The notes under the pieces are model-generated. The model was not told where the DNA came from and made no database searches. It saw only the letters and a program-made list of their open reading frames with translations. From NCBI GenBank assembly GCA_017397065.1, contig JAFQKE010000024.1:62001-126000 (forward strand): 64,000 nucleotides of DNA, read 5' to 3'. The DNA is from Clostridia bacterium (GTDB taxonomy: Bacteria; Bacillota_A; Clostridia; Oscillospirales; Acutalibacteraceae). This document shows, piece by piece, positions 52,559 through 61,205 of this stretch; position 1 is the stretch's first letter; each line of letters begins with the position of its first letter. Made by a program: the position numbers and the translations under genes.

Positions 52559-55186
52559 TTATTTTTTAAGATTCATTACAATTTCGGCAACCTTTTCAAT
52601 TGCTTCATTAGCTTTGGATAAATCCTTACCGCCTGCCATTGCAGAATCAGGTTTGCCGCCACCGTTACCACCTGTGAGCTTGGCAACTTCTCGTACGATA
52701 TTTCCTGCGTGACAGCCTTTTTCAATTGCCTCTTTACCACAAGCTGCAACGAATGTGAGCTTTTCTGCGTTTGTAACAGCAAGCACCAAAACAATATCAG
52801 CAAATTGAGATTTAATGGTATCACAAAGAGAACGAACAACGGGAATTTCCATTTGCGTAACTATTTTTGCAATAACTCTTACATTGTCAACATCCACCGC
52901 AGAAACCATCATTTCGCTTACCTTTGTAGCGGCAAGCTTGGTTTCAAGAGTAGAAATTTGTCTTTCTTTCTCCTTTAAATCTGCCGAAAGCTGAGCGGCT
53001 TTTGCGGCAAGCTCTAAAGGATTTGCAAGCTTAAGCTCGCTTGCAGTATTAAGAACAATGTTTTTATATTCATCTAAAAGATTAAGCACGCCTGCGCCGG
53101 TAACGGCAGTAATGCGTCTTACGCCGGCAGCAACAGAGCTTTCAGAGATGATTTTAAAAAGTCCTATTGATGATGTGTTTGTAACATGTGTACCACCACA
53201 AAGCTCGGTTGAAAAATCTTTAACCGAAACAACACGAACGGTATCGCCGTATTTTTCGCCGAACAGAGCCATCGCACCCATAGCCTTAGCCTCTTCAATA
53301 GGCATTTCTTTAGTAACAACGGGGGTTGCGGAAAGTATAACTTCATTAACCGTAGCTTCAACCTCTGCTAATTCTTCAGCGGTAAGGGCAGAGAAGTGGG
53401 TGAAGTCAAAACGAACCTCATCTTTATTAACAAGCTGACCGGCCTGTTCAACGTGGTCACCTAAAACTTTACGAAGAGCAGCTTGAAGCAGATGAGCGGA
53501 GGTGTGATTTCTACAGGTTGCGGCACGAACGCTGTCAGTTACCTCAGCAAAAATGGTATCTCCTGTGTTGGCTTCTCCCGAAACAAGTTCACCGTGATGT
53601 AAGTAAACGCCGTTTCCGTTTTTACTTACACTCGATACATTGAATACAAAGGTGCCAGAGCGTATAATACCACAGTCGCCAACCTGACCACCACTTTCAG
53701 CATAGAAAGGAGTGCTATCTAAAACAATTGTGGCTTTTGCTCCGCTTGAAACAGATGAAACAAGCTCGCCCTCATTGATAATAGCGGTGATATTAGCTGA
53801 AGTCATAAGCTTGGAATAACCAACAAATTCAGTAGCTGCAATACCGTCTAAAAGGGCATCGTCACCCTTCCAGGCGTTGGTATCAGAATCTTTTCTGGCA
53901 TTTCTTGCACGGTCCTTTTGTTCCTGCATAAGCTTTTTAAAGCCTTCTACATCAACAGAAATACCTTTTTCCTCCAGTATATCGCAGGTGAGGTCAAGCG
54001 GGAATCCATAGGTGTCATTAAGCTTAAATGCCTCTTCACCTGAAAGCATTTTTTCGCCTGAAGCTATAAAATCGTTAAGGCGGCTGAGACCTTGGTCAAT
54101 GGTTTTGAGGAAGCTTTCTTCTTCATAACCAACAACCTTTTTAATGTGAGCCATTTTGGTTCTGAGCTCAGGGTAGGCATCACCGCTTTCGGCGGCAACA
54201 GTATCAATAAGCTCAACGAGGAAGGGACGTTCAATTCCCAAAAGACGACCGTGACGTGCGGCCCTGCGAAGAAGTCGGCGAAGAACATAGCCTCTGCCCT
54301 CATTGGATGGCATAACGCCATCAGCAATCATAAAGCTGGTAGAACGAATATGGTCGGTAATAACACGCATAGAAACGTCAGATTTCTCATCGGTTTTATA
54401 GGTTATACCGCAAATTTTAGATAGGTGCTTCATTATGTTCTGGATGGTGTCAACCTCGAAAATATTGTCAACACCCTGAGAAATGCAGGCTAAACGCTCA
54501 AGTCCCATACCGGTATCGATGTTGGGATGCTCGAGTGGAGCGTAGTTGCCGTTTCCGTCAGAATCAAACTGGGTGAATACAAGGTTCCAGAATTCAACAT
54601 AGCGGTCACATTCGCAACCAATGGCACAATCGGGCTTGCCGCAGCCGTATTTTTCGCCTCGGTCATAGTGAAGCTCAGAACAAGGGCCGCAAGGACCTGT
54701 ACCGTGCTCCCAGAAGTTATCCTCTTTGCCCATACGAACAATGCGGTCGGGTGATACACCAACCTCTTTGGTCCATATATCAAAGGCCTCATCGTCGTCC
54801 TGATAAATAGTAACCCAAAGCTTGTCTACAGGCATTTCTAAAACCTTGGTGCAGAACTCCCAAGCCCATGCGGTGGCTTCGTGTTTAAAGTAATCACCAA
54901 AGGAGAAGTTACCGAGCATTTCAAAAAATGTGCCGTGACGAGCGGTTTTACCAACGCTTTCAATATCGGGAGTGCGGATGCACTTTTGGCAGGTGGTTAC
55001 TCGTTTTTTAGGGGGAGTAATTTCGCCTGTGAAATATTTTTTCATAGGCGCCATACCCGAGTTGATTAAAAGCAAAGACTTGTCATTGTTAGGCACTAGC
55101 GAAAAGCTGTCAAGTCGCAAATGCTCCTTGCTCTCATAAAAAGAAAGATACTTTTCTCTAAGAGTGTTAAGTGACATCCATTCCAT
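52559..55186 (-). CDS. alaS: Alanyl-tRNA synthetase
   Basis: An 875-residue class II synthetase of normal length: catalytic core (from LREKYLSFYESKEHLRLDSF, with GMAPMKKYF), editing domain with the HTSAHLLQAAL zinc motif and CGGTHV (about 660), and the C-terminal coiled-coil/DHHA1 domain ending in GGNGGGKPDSAMAGG. GAGGTG precedes the ATG. The leader is short and has no T-box, unlike thrS. Confidence 0.98.
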   Translation of the reverse strand: MEWMSLNTLREKYLSFYESKEHLRLDSFSLVPNNDKSLLLINSGMAPMKKYFTGEITPPKKRVTTCQKCIRTPDIESVGKTARHGTFFEMLGNFSFGDYFKHEATAWAWEFCTKVLEMPVDKLWVTIYQDDDEAFDIWTKEVGVSPDRIVRMGKEDNFWEHGTGPCGPCSELHYDRGEKYGCGKPDCAIGCECDRYVEFWNLVFTQFDSDGNGNYAPLEHPNIDTGMGLERLACISQGVDNIFEVDTIQNIMKHLSKICGITYKTDEKSDVSMRVITDHIRSTSFMIADGVMPSNEGRGYVLRRLLRRAARHGRLLGIERPFLVELIDTVAAESGDAYPELRTKMAHIKKVVGYEEESFLKTIDQGLSRLNDFIASGEKMLSGEEAFKLNDTYGFPLDLTCDILEEKGISVDVEGFKKLMQEQKDRARNARKDSDTNAWKGDDALLDGIAATEFVGYSKLMTSANITAIINEGELVSSVSSGAKATIVLDSTPFYAESGGQVGDCGIIRSGTFVFNVSSVSKNGNGVYLHHGELVSGEANTGDTIFAEVTDSVRAATCRNHTSAHLLQAALRKVLGDHVEQAGQLVNKDEVRFDFTHFSALTAEELAEVEATVNEVILSATPVVTKEMPIEEAKAMGAMALFGEKYGDTVRVVSVKDFSTELCGGTHVTNTSSIGLFKIISESSVAAGVRRITAVTGAGVLNLLDEYKNIVLNTASELKLANPLELAAKAAQLSADLKEKERQISTLETKLAATKVSEMMVSAVDVDNVRVIAKIVTQMEIPVVRSLCDTIKSQFADIVLVLAVTNAEKLTFVAACGKEAIEKGCHAGNIVREVAKLTGGNGGGKPDSAMAGGKDLSKANEAIEKVAEIVMNLKK

Positions 55187-55227
55187 TAAAAAAACACCTC
55201 AAAATTAAAACATAATAATACTTATAA

Positions 55228-55256
55228 ATTATATACTTTTGGGCGAGTTTTGTCAA
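55228..55256 (-). promoter_or_regulatory. alaS promoter
   Basis: Minus-strand TTGACA (55251-55256), 17-bp spacer, TATAAT (55228-55233): full consensus, 42 bases before the start codon. Confidence 0.88.
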
Positions 55257-55383
55257 TACAAAAGGGGATAAAAATAAATGTATGGCATTGATTTTTTGAA
55301 AAATAAAAATTTTTAAAAAATATATTGATTTATTTCATAAAATATGGCAAAATATAAGTATAATCTTTCAGGAGGTAATTTTT

Positions 55384-55923
55384 ATGGATTTAAAAGGTTC
55401 AAAAACCGAGGCTAATTTGATGGCTGCTTTTGCCGGAGAATCTCAGGCAAGAAATAAGTACACCTATTATGCATCAAAGGCTAAGAAGGATGGTTACGTT
55501 CAGGTTGCCGAGCTTTTTGAGGAAACTGCAAACAATGAAAAAGAGCACGCAAAAATCTGGTTCAAGCTTTTGCACGATGGTGCCATTGCGGATACTGCAA
55601 CAAATCTTGCAGATGCCGCCGCAGGCGAAAACTATGAGTGGACCGAAATGTATGCCGAGTTTGCTAAGGTAGCAAAGGAAGAGGGATTTGATCACATCGC
55701 ATTTCTTTTTTCAGAGGTTGCTAAAATTGAAAAAGCTCACGAGGAGCGTTATCGCAAGCTTTTAAGCAATGTTGAGGGCTCAGTTGTATTCTCCAAAGAT
55801 GGTGACATTATGTGGGAATGCTCCAACTGCGGACATCTTGTGTTCGGCAAAAAAGCTCCCGAAATGTGTCCTGTATGTTCACATCCACAGAGCTACTTCA
55901 AGGAGAAGGCTACTAATTACTAA
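55384..55923 (+). CDS. rbr: Rubrerythrin
   Basis: A 179-residue peroxide-reducing protein. The ferritin-like diiron domain contains EXXH-type motifs ([13 protein letters not shown] and [13 protein letters not shown]), and the C-terminus is a rubredoxin domain with two CxxC pairs (CSNC, CPVC). It protects anaerobes from hydrogen peroxide in the cytoplasm. AGGAGG precedes the ATG. Confidence 0.97.
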   Translation: MDLKGSKTEANLMAAFAGESQARNKYTYYASKAKKDGYVQVAELFEETANNEKEHAKIWFKLLHDGAIADTATNLADAAAGENYEWTEMYAEFAKVAKEEGFDHIAFLFSEVAKIEKAHEERYRKLLSNVEGSVVFSKDGDIMWECSNCGHLVFGKKAPEMCPVCSHPQSYFKEKATNY

Positions 55924-55982
55924 TAGGTTAGCTATTCAAAGAATTTAAACTCAAATTAACTAAAAAGACTATGTTTAGTCAG

Positions 55983-56018
55983 TACCGACCCTTTAAAATT
56001 AGGGTCGGTATTTTTTTT
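55983..56018 (+). terminator. Rubrerythrin terminator
   Basis: TACCGACCCT/AGGGTCGGTA with a TTAAAATT loop and T8. Confidence 0.92.
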
Positions 56019-56046
56019 GCGATTTTTCATTTTTATGTTGCATTAA

Positions 56047-56098
56047 ACAAACTAGTTTGTCTTAAATTGTTGTTAAAATAATTTTGGTGTGTTAAAAT
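56047..56098 (+). promoter_or_regulatory. Promoter of paralogue 4 with an upstream palindrome
   Basis: TTGTTA (56070-56075), 17-bp spacer, TAAAAT (56093-56098). A perfect 14-bp palindrome ACAAACTAGTTTGT (56047-56060) ends 9 bases before the -35, a position typical of an activator site. Confidence 0.65.
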
Positions 56099-56146
56099 CG
56101 AATCATAGGTTTAATCTTAATACATTACAAATAGGAGGATATGTTT

Positions 56147-59100
56147 ATGAAAACGTTCGCATTTGCAAACAATAATTTTGCACGAAAAACATTATCGGTG
56201 TTTTTATGTGTTGCTTTATTGTTAGGGCTGATGCCTAGCTTATCATTTTTGGCAAAAGAGGTTTCGGCTGCACCCGTTTATGATTCATCGCTTGGTACTT
56301 ACACCGAGGAAAACGGTGTATTAACCGCTACCGCATATGAAAACTGCGGATTCAGAGGTTGGTTTGATGAGGAAGGTAACGAGGTTTCGGTAGAGACTTC
56401 ATTTACTATTCCGTCGGGAAAAACCTCAGCTGATTATATTCCCGTTTTTTACAGCTATAATCTTTTAGAGAATGGCGATTTTGAGGCGTATAGTGTAGAT
56501 GTCGACCTCAAAACAAATGCTTTAAGCGATGACGAAACCTGGTATTTTTATGAGCCTAACGGCAATACCTGGCCTTCCTTTAAGACATCAAAGGACTATA
56601 ACCATACTGAAAATGGAAGCGTTTCTCTTAGAGCAAGTGTAATTTATAACACAGGCTATCGCTATTTTAGAAATTTGAAGCCTGATACCCAGTACACCTT
56701 AAAGTTCTGGTATTATTGTCCCGACGAAAACGGCGTATATTTAGACTACGCTTCTGTCTCGGCAGGTTTGGTAAAGGTTTCAGATGCATACGGAAGAAAA
56801 AACAGGGAGGGTGTCCTTGGTCACTATTCCAATACCACAGTATATAATGACTGGCAGGAGGTAAGCATTACCTTCTATACCGGAAGCAATACAGAGGCGA
56901 CCTTAGCTTTCAGATATAGCCCTGTTGGCGTCGACTATACCAACAGCTTTATGTACATAGATGACCTCTCTCTTATAAGTGACGAAATGGCTGCACCTTC
57001 TACATATGCAAATGACGATTTCTCAGATGACACTCCCGAAAACTGGGGAAGGATAGGAACGGTATCAAGGAACGTTGAATCTGGAAAGTTAAAGGTTGCG
57101 GCCGAGGCAAATGTTGCAGGTGTTCATTCTCGTGCTATGTGCCTTAAAAAAGGTTATAAATATACCTTTACCGCTACCGTTGACTTAAGTAACACCGATG
57201 ACACTAACTGGTTCTGCTGGTCTCTTACCAATGCAGCTGCCACTATAGGTAGCCTGGAAGCCGGTTCTTTGCTTCTTTCAGACGATTCTGCTACAACTAA
57301 ATTAGGTATAAAGCGTAAGACTATAGGTACTAATGTTTCCCTTACTACTTCTAATGTGATAATAAAAACAGATGGTGCAGGCTCCAAGTGGCGTGTTCAG
57401 TTATACGATAAGGTTAACGCTCTAAAGATAAATACTTACGATTTGTCTGCATGCACTTTGACAGTTGAATTTACCGCGCCCGAAACTACTGTGGCATATT
57501 TTAATATCTGGGCCAACTATGATTACGACGACTATATGTTAATTGATAACTTTGCCGTTACCGAAACCGCACCTACCGACAGTACAGCGGCTATAGCGAA
57601 TATGGTTGCTGATAATGCACTTGAATGTGTAGGTACCGCTATCCGTACCTCCGGCAAACAGGGTCTGCGTTATAAGACCGGTATTGATAAGAGATTGCTT
57701 TCTGTTGATAAAGATGGCAATCCTTACTTCGGCATCCGTGTCACAGAATATGGTACCGTTGCAATCAAAACTTCTTATCTTAACGGTCAAGAGCTTGTGC
57801 TTGACAAAACATATACTGATTCTAACGGCGATACTATGACCTCCAGGTTCGGTAGGGCATACCGTTTCGATTCCGCAAGTATAAAAAGCAACGATGATGC
57901 ACGTTTTGACGAAAACGCTCATCAGATAAGTTACACAGGTGTTCTTATTAATATAGCCGAGAAATATGAGAACTCCGGCTATACTATGAGACCTTATGTT
58001 AAGTATACCGATTCCAATGGCAACGTACATACTATTTACGGTGATGCTTTGGATACCACAGTATTTGAGGTTTCCAAGCTTGCCTATTCCGCTAAAAATC
58101 CCGACGGCACCTTTGCCGAAGAACAGTCAACCAGAGAATATTTGTACAATAATATTTTAAAGAGATTCTTCGACAAAACTGTTACTATCAACAACGCTTC
58201 TACACCTGTTTCCACCACTTTCCAGGGTATAAATTCTACAGTTTACCACTGCTATACCTTTATGGAAGATTCTATGGGCAGATATTATACTGATGAAGCG
58301 GCCGCGAAGGAAATGGATAGACTCGTAGATTCGGGCGTAACAAATGTCCGTACCATATTTAAGTCTCAATTTGCATGGAACGGAGCAGCAACCTCCACCA
58401 CCGATGGTTGGAATTGGAATTCTGCCGATATGCAGGCTGTTTATAAGTGGGCAAAAATGCTTCAGGACAGAGGTATTACAATTACCATTAACGCCGGCTG
58501 GCATATTTATGATTTTATTGCCTATTATAACTATAATGTTCTTAAAAATAACAACTTAAGCTATAACGAAAACTCCGGCAACCGCGGACATTCTACTATT
58601 CCTGAGGTTGACTATCTCCACGGTGCAGGCACAGCCCTTTACGGTGAGGACAGCAAGGCCGCCGCTCTTAAAGCAGATATGAGAGGTTGTTTGGCACTTA
58701 CCGATTCCGAGCTTTCACACTATTCTGTAGCCGCCGTCCGCTACGGTGAATGGATCGCTCGGGCTATGCAGGCTTTCAAGCAAAACGGCATAAATAATGT
58801 TGATTATATTATGCCCTTTACCGAAAGCGGTGACTATCAGGGATCGCTTGTAAATGGCAAGTATACAGAAACTGACCCAACTTTCTCATATGATGAGTGG
58901 ATTATTATGACTGCCGGCCTTAATAACGCACTTAAAGATGCAGGCATCCGTAATAACGTTAAAATCATCGGACCCAACCAGTCACTCTATGCAAAGTATG
59001 GTCGCTCCAGAACGATGCTTGACTATTATCTTGATTTTGCGGCTGCAAATACCAAGTATGATATGGTAGATGTTCTTTCCTCTCACCAGTATACTTATGC

Positions 59101-59902
59101 ATATACTTCCGATGGAGGTAAAGGTTCTATTTACAATACTACCGAGCCTTACAATAACACCCTTGAAAACTTTAATTATTATATTCAACAGGTCGGTAAT
59201 TCTGATAAGGAGTTCTGGTGTGATGAGTTCTTCGCATATGGTGCGGATGCAACTTGGGCAGACGGAATTGGTATGCAGTTGACACAGGTTGCCGCAGGCT
59301 TTACTGCTGCCGCAAATACCGGTATTGACCGCCTTCTTTCCTGGCAGATATTTGACACGCTGTGGACCGATGCTACCAACACAGGCGGAGAGTTTATCGG
59401 TGGTGTTCACGCATGTGGAACCAGTCCCTCTATGATAAGCGGTAATAACCTTTACGGTTATGAGCAATATGCAAGCGACGTACCCCGTGTAACCTATTAC
59501 GGACTTAACCTGCTTGGTAAATATCTCAGTAACAGGAATGCTATCGTTTATTCAACTGTTGTAACCAATGGTGTTGATACTACCAACGGTGGTGTTTATG
59601 TAACCACTATCAAGGGCAATGACGGTAAAATTGCTATTCTTGCGGTTAATACAACACAGTCTGGTAAGAATGTTACTTATAATTTTGAAGATGTTGCAGA
59701 TACCAAGTTTGTAAGGTACACCTATAATCCAAGCGGTATTACCCCCACCGCCGATGCAACCTCACTTCCAAGTGATGGTACTATAAGCTGCAATAACGGA
59801 AGCTTCTATGATTCAATTGCTCCGGGTTCATTTGCAATTTATGTGCAGGAACTAGATATTGTAGATAATGACGTTAATATGGATGCAGGCTTATTAGATT
59901 AA
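56147..59902 (+). CDS. Secreted multidomain GH-A-like glycoside hydrolase paralogue 4
   Basis: A 1251-residue protein of the same design as paralogues 2 and 3: signal peptide (ends VSAAPVYD), GFRGWFDEEGNEVSV module, two sandwich modules (MYIDDLSLISD and YMLIDNFAVTE endings), an AIRTSGKQGLRYKTGIDK domain, and the barrel with E893 (MPFTESGD) and E1027 (FWCDEFF). AGGAGG is 8 bases from the ATG at 56147; the ATG at 56141 is too close. It lacks the four-Cys insert of the other three: the segment reads CGTSPSMISGNNLYG. The tail is VDNDVNMDAGLLD. It lies 46 kb from the tandem set and has its own promoter. Confidence 0.88.
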   Translation: MKTFAFANNNFARKTLSVFLCVALLLGLMPSLSFLAKEVSAAPVYDSSLGTYTEENGVLTATAYENCGFRGWFDEEGNEVSVETSFTIPSGKTSADYIPVFYSYNLLENGDFEAYSVDVDLKTNALSDDETWYFYEPNGNTWPSFKTSKDYNHTENGSVSLRASVIYNTGYRYFRNLKPDTQYTLKFWYYCPDENGVYLDYASVSAGLVKVSDAYGRKNREGVLGHYSNTTVYNDWQEVSITFYTGSNTEATLAFRYSPVGVDYTNSFMYIDDLSLISDEMAAPSTYANDDFSDDTPENWGRIGTVSRNVESGKLKVAAEANVAGVHSRAMCLKKGYKYTFTATVDLSNTDDTNWFCWSLTNAAATIGSLEAGSLLLSDDSATTKLGIKRKTIGTNVSLTTSNVIIKTDGAGSKWRVQLYDKVNALKINTYDLSACTLTVEFTAPETTVAYFNIWANYDYDDYMLIDNFAVTETAPTDSTAAIANMVADNALECVGTAIRTSGKQGLRYKTGIDKRLLSVDKDGNPYFGIRVTEYGTVAIKTSYLNGQELVLDKTYTDSNGDTMTSRFGRAYRFDSASIKSNDDARFDENAHQISYTGVLINIAEKYENSGYTMRPYVKYTDSNGNVHTIYGDALDTTVFEVSKLAYSAKNPDGTFAEEQSTREYLYNNILKRFFDKTVTINNASTPVSTTFQGINSTVYHCYTFMEDSMGRYYTDEAAAKEMDRLVDSGVTNVRTIFKSQFAWNGAATSTTDGWNWNSADMQAVYKWAKMLQDRGITITINAGWHIYDFIAYYNYNVLKNNNLSYNENSGNRGHSTIPEVDYLHGAGTALYGEDSKAAALKADMRGCLALTDSELSHYSVAAVRYGEWIARAMQAFKQNGINNVDYIMPFTESGDYQGSLVNGKYTETDPTFSYDEWIIMTAGLNNALKDAGIRNNVKIIGPNQSLYAKYGRSRTMLDYYLDFAAANTKYDMVDVLSSHQYTYAYTSDGGKGSIYNTTEPYNNTLENFNYYIQQVGNSDKEFWCDEFFAYGADATWADGIGMQLTQVAAGFTAAANTGIDRLLSWQIFDTLWTDATNTGGEFIGGVHACGTSPSMISGNNLYGYEQYASDVPRVTYYGLNLLGKYLSNRNAIVYSTVVTNGVDTTNGGVYVTTIKGNDGKIAILAVNTTQSGKNVTYNFEDVADTKFVRYTYNPSGITPTADATSLPSDGTISCNNGSFYDSIAPGSFAIYVQELDIVDNDVNMDAGLLD

Positions 59903-59929
59903 AATTCTCCTCCCAAAATTCAATATAAG

Positions 59930-59968
59930 TCAGAAGGCTCGCTTTATGCGGGCTTTTTGACTTTTTGT
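59930..59968 (+). terminator. Terminator of paralogue 4
   Basis: An imperfect stem AGTCAGAAGGCTCGC/GCGGGCTTTTTGACT with a TTTAT loop, followed by TTTTT. Confidence 0.75.
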
Positions 59969-60041
59969 GGCAAATTTTCATTCTTTTTCATAAAATATAT
60001 TGCCGATGTTTTTTCGGTAATATTTAAAAAGGAGGATGAAT

Positions 60042-60896
60042 ATGGCTGTTTTTTCTAACCAAGCAACCTTAAATTATAATGGTGCTAGCACAAATTCCAA
60101 TATCGCATTTGGTGAAATATTAGATGTGTTGACCGTAACAAAAAACGCTGTTGAGGGCAGTTACTCTCAGGGAGAAACCATAACCTATGCAGTTGCTCTT
60201 CGTAATACAGGCGGTAATGCTTTAAACGGTCTCACCCTTACCGATGATTTGGGCGGATATGAGTTTAACGGTAACACAGTTTATCCGCTGATTTATGAAC
60301 AGGGCTCTTTGTTATATTATGTAGATGGCGTATTACAACCTGCTCCCACAGTAGCGGTAACTCCACCTCTTGTAATTTCGGGAATAAATATTCCAGCAAA
60401 CGGTGATGCCGTTATTATTTATCAGGCAACTGTCAGCAGATTTGCTAATCCTGAGATTGGCGGCGTTATCACCAATACCGCAACCGTAACAGGAGATGGG
60501 CTCAGTACCCCCATAACAGCTACGGAAGCAGTAGATGCTAGGACGGCGGCAACACTTTCAATTTCAAAATCAATCACCCCATCACAGGTAGTTGATAATG
60601 ATAGAATAACCTACACCTTTATAATTCAAAATACCGGTAATGAAGAGGTTCTATCTACCGATAACGCAACCGTAACAGATACCTTTAATCCTACGTTAAC
60701 AGCGCTTTCGGTGGAGTTTAATGGCGTTACTCTTGCAGAGGGTACAGATTACACCTATAACCAAACAGCTGGAGTTTTCCAGACCTTACCCGGTGCAATT
60801 ACTGTTCCTGCAGCAACCTATACGGTAAACGAAACAACCGGCGAATATATTTTAACCCCCGGTATAGCAACCCTTACCGTAACAGGCACAATTTAA
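60042..60896 (+). CDS. DUF11-repeat protein without a signal peptide
   Basis: A 284-residue protein starting MAVFSNQATLNYNGASTNSN. It has two DUF11-like beta-sandwich repeats: residues about 28-165 (VTKNAVEGSYSQGETITYAV...TNTATVTG) and about 170-284 (ISKSITPSQVVDNDRITYTF). It is rich in Thr, Asn and Val, has a single visible Trp-free, Cys-free sequence, and no signal peptide, anchor or sortase motif. AAGGAGG lies 6 bases from the ATG at 60042; the ATG at 60036 overlaps it. Related small DUF11 proteins occur in Clostridia; their role (spore surface is one idea) is not known to me. Confidence 0.85.
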   Translation: MAVFSNQATLNYNGASTNSNIAFGEILDVLTVTKNAVEGSYSQGETITYAVALRNTGGNALNGLTLTDDLGGYEFNGNTVYPLIYEQGSLLYYVDGVLQPAPTVAVTPPLVISGINIPANGDAVIIYQATVSRFANPEIGGVITNTATVTGDGLSTPITATEAVDARTAATLSISKSITPSQVVDNDRITYTFIIQNTGNEEVLSTDNATVTDTFNPTLTALSVEFNGVTLAEGTDYTYNQTAGVFQTLPGAITVPAATYTVNETTGEYILTPGIATLTVTGTI

Positions 60897-60897
60897 T

Positions 60898-60944
60898 AGT
60901 TTACAGTTTATAGTTTAGAGTTATCATTTTGCCGGACGGCAAAA
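60898..60944 (+). repeat. Heptamer repeats and palindrome after the DUF11 gene
   Basis: Four near-identical 7-base units (AGTTTAC, AGTTTAT, AGTTTAG, AGTTATC) at 60898-60925, then TTTTGCCG-GA-CGGCAAAA at 60927-60944. Confidence 0.75.
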
Positions 60945-60990
60945 ACTATCTGTTTATTTTGTGCAATACAGTACAATCAATTTCGTTTTT

Positions 60991-61019
60991 GGGGCTGTAA
61001 AAAAACAGCCCCTGTTTTA
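60991..61019 (+). terminator. Terminator after the DUF11 gene
   Basis: GGGGCTGT/ACAGCCCC with an A-rich loop, followed by TGTTTTAT. Confidence 0.82.
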
Positions 61020-61054
61020 TATAATTTTTCTTTACAAAGGCAAAAGACCTATAA

Positions 61055-61165
61055 TTGACAAATGCACCTAAAAATGGTATTATAAAATCATCTAAACACT
61101 TATCTTAAATTATATATTAGGGGAACTGACTTGTTCTAATCTAACAAGACATATAACCATCCCCT
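61055..61165 (+). promoter_or_regulatory. Promoter and structured leader of paralogue 5
   Basis: TTGACA (61055-61060), 17-bp spacer, TATTAT (61078-61083). The leader can fold into nested arms AGGGGA (61119-61124)/TCCCCT (61160-61165) and CTTGTT/AACAAG (61130-61148). Confidence 0.75.
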
Positions 61166-61205
61166 GTCTTTATAATAAAACAAAAAATGAAAGGGTGTGT
61201 TTATA

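Noticed and set aside
57539..58030. 163-codon antisense frame, and a similar one at 58982-59467, inside paralogue 4
   Set aside because: The sense frame carries the conserved domains; the antisense translations show no recognisable motif.
60898..60925. Short tandem units as a possible CRISPR
   Set aside because: The units are 7 bases with no spacers; this is a simple tandem repeat.
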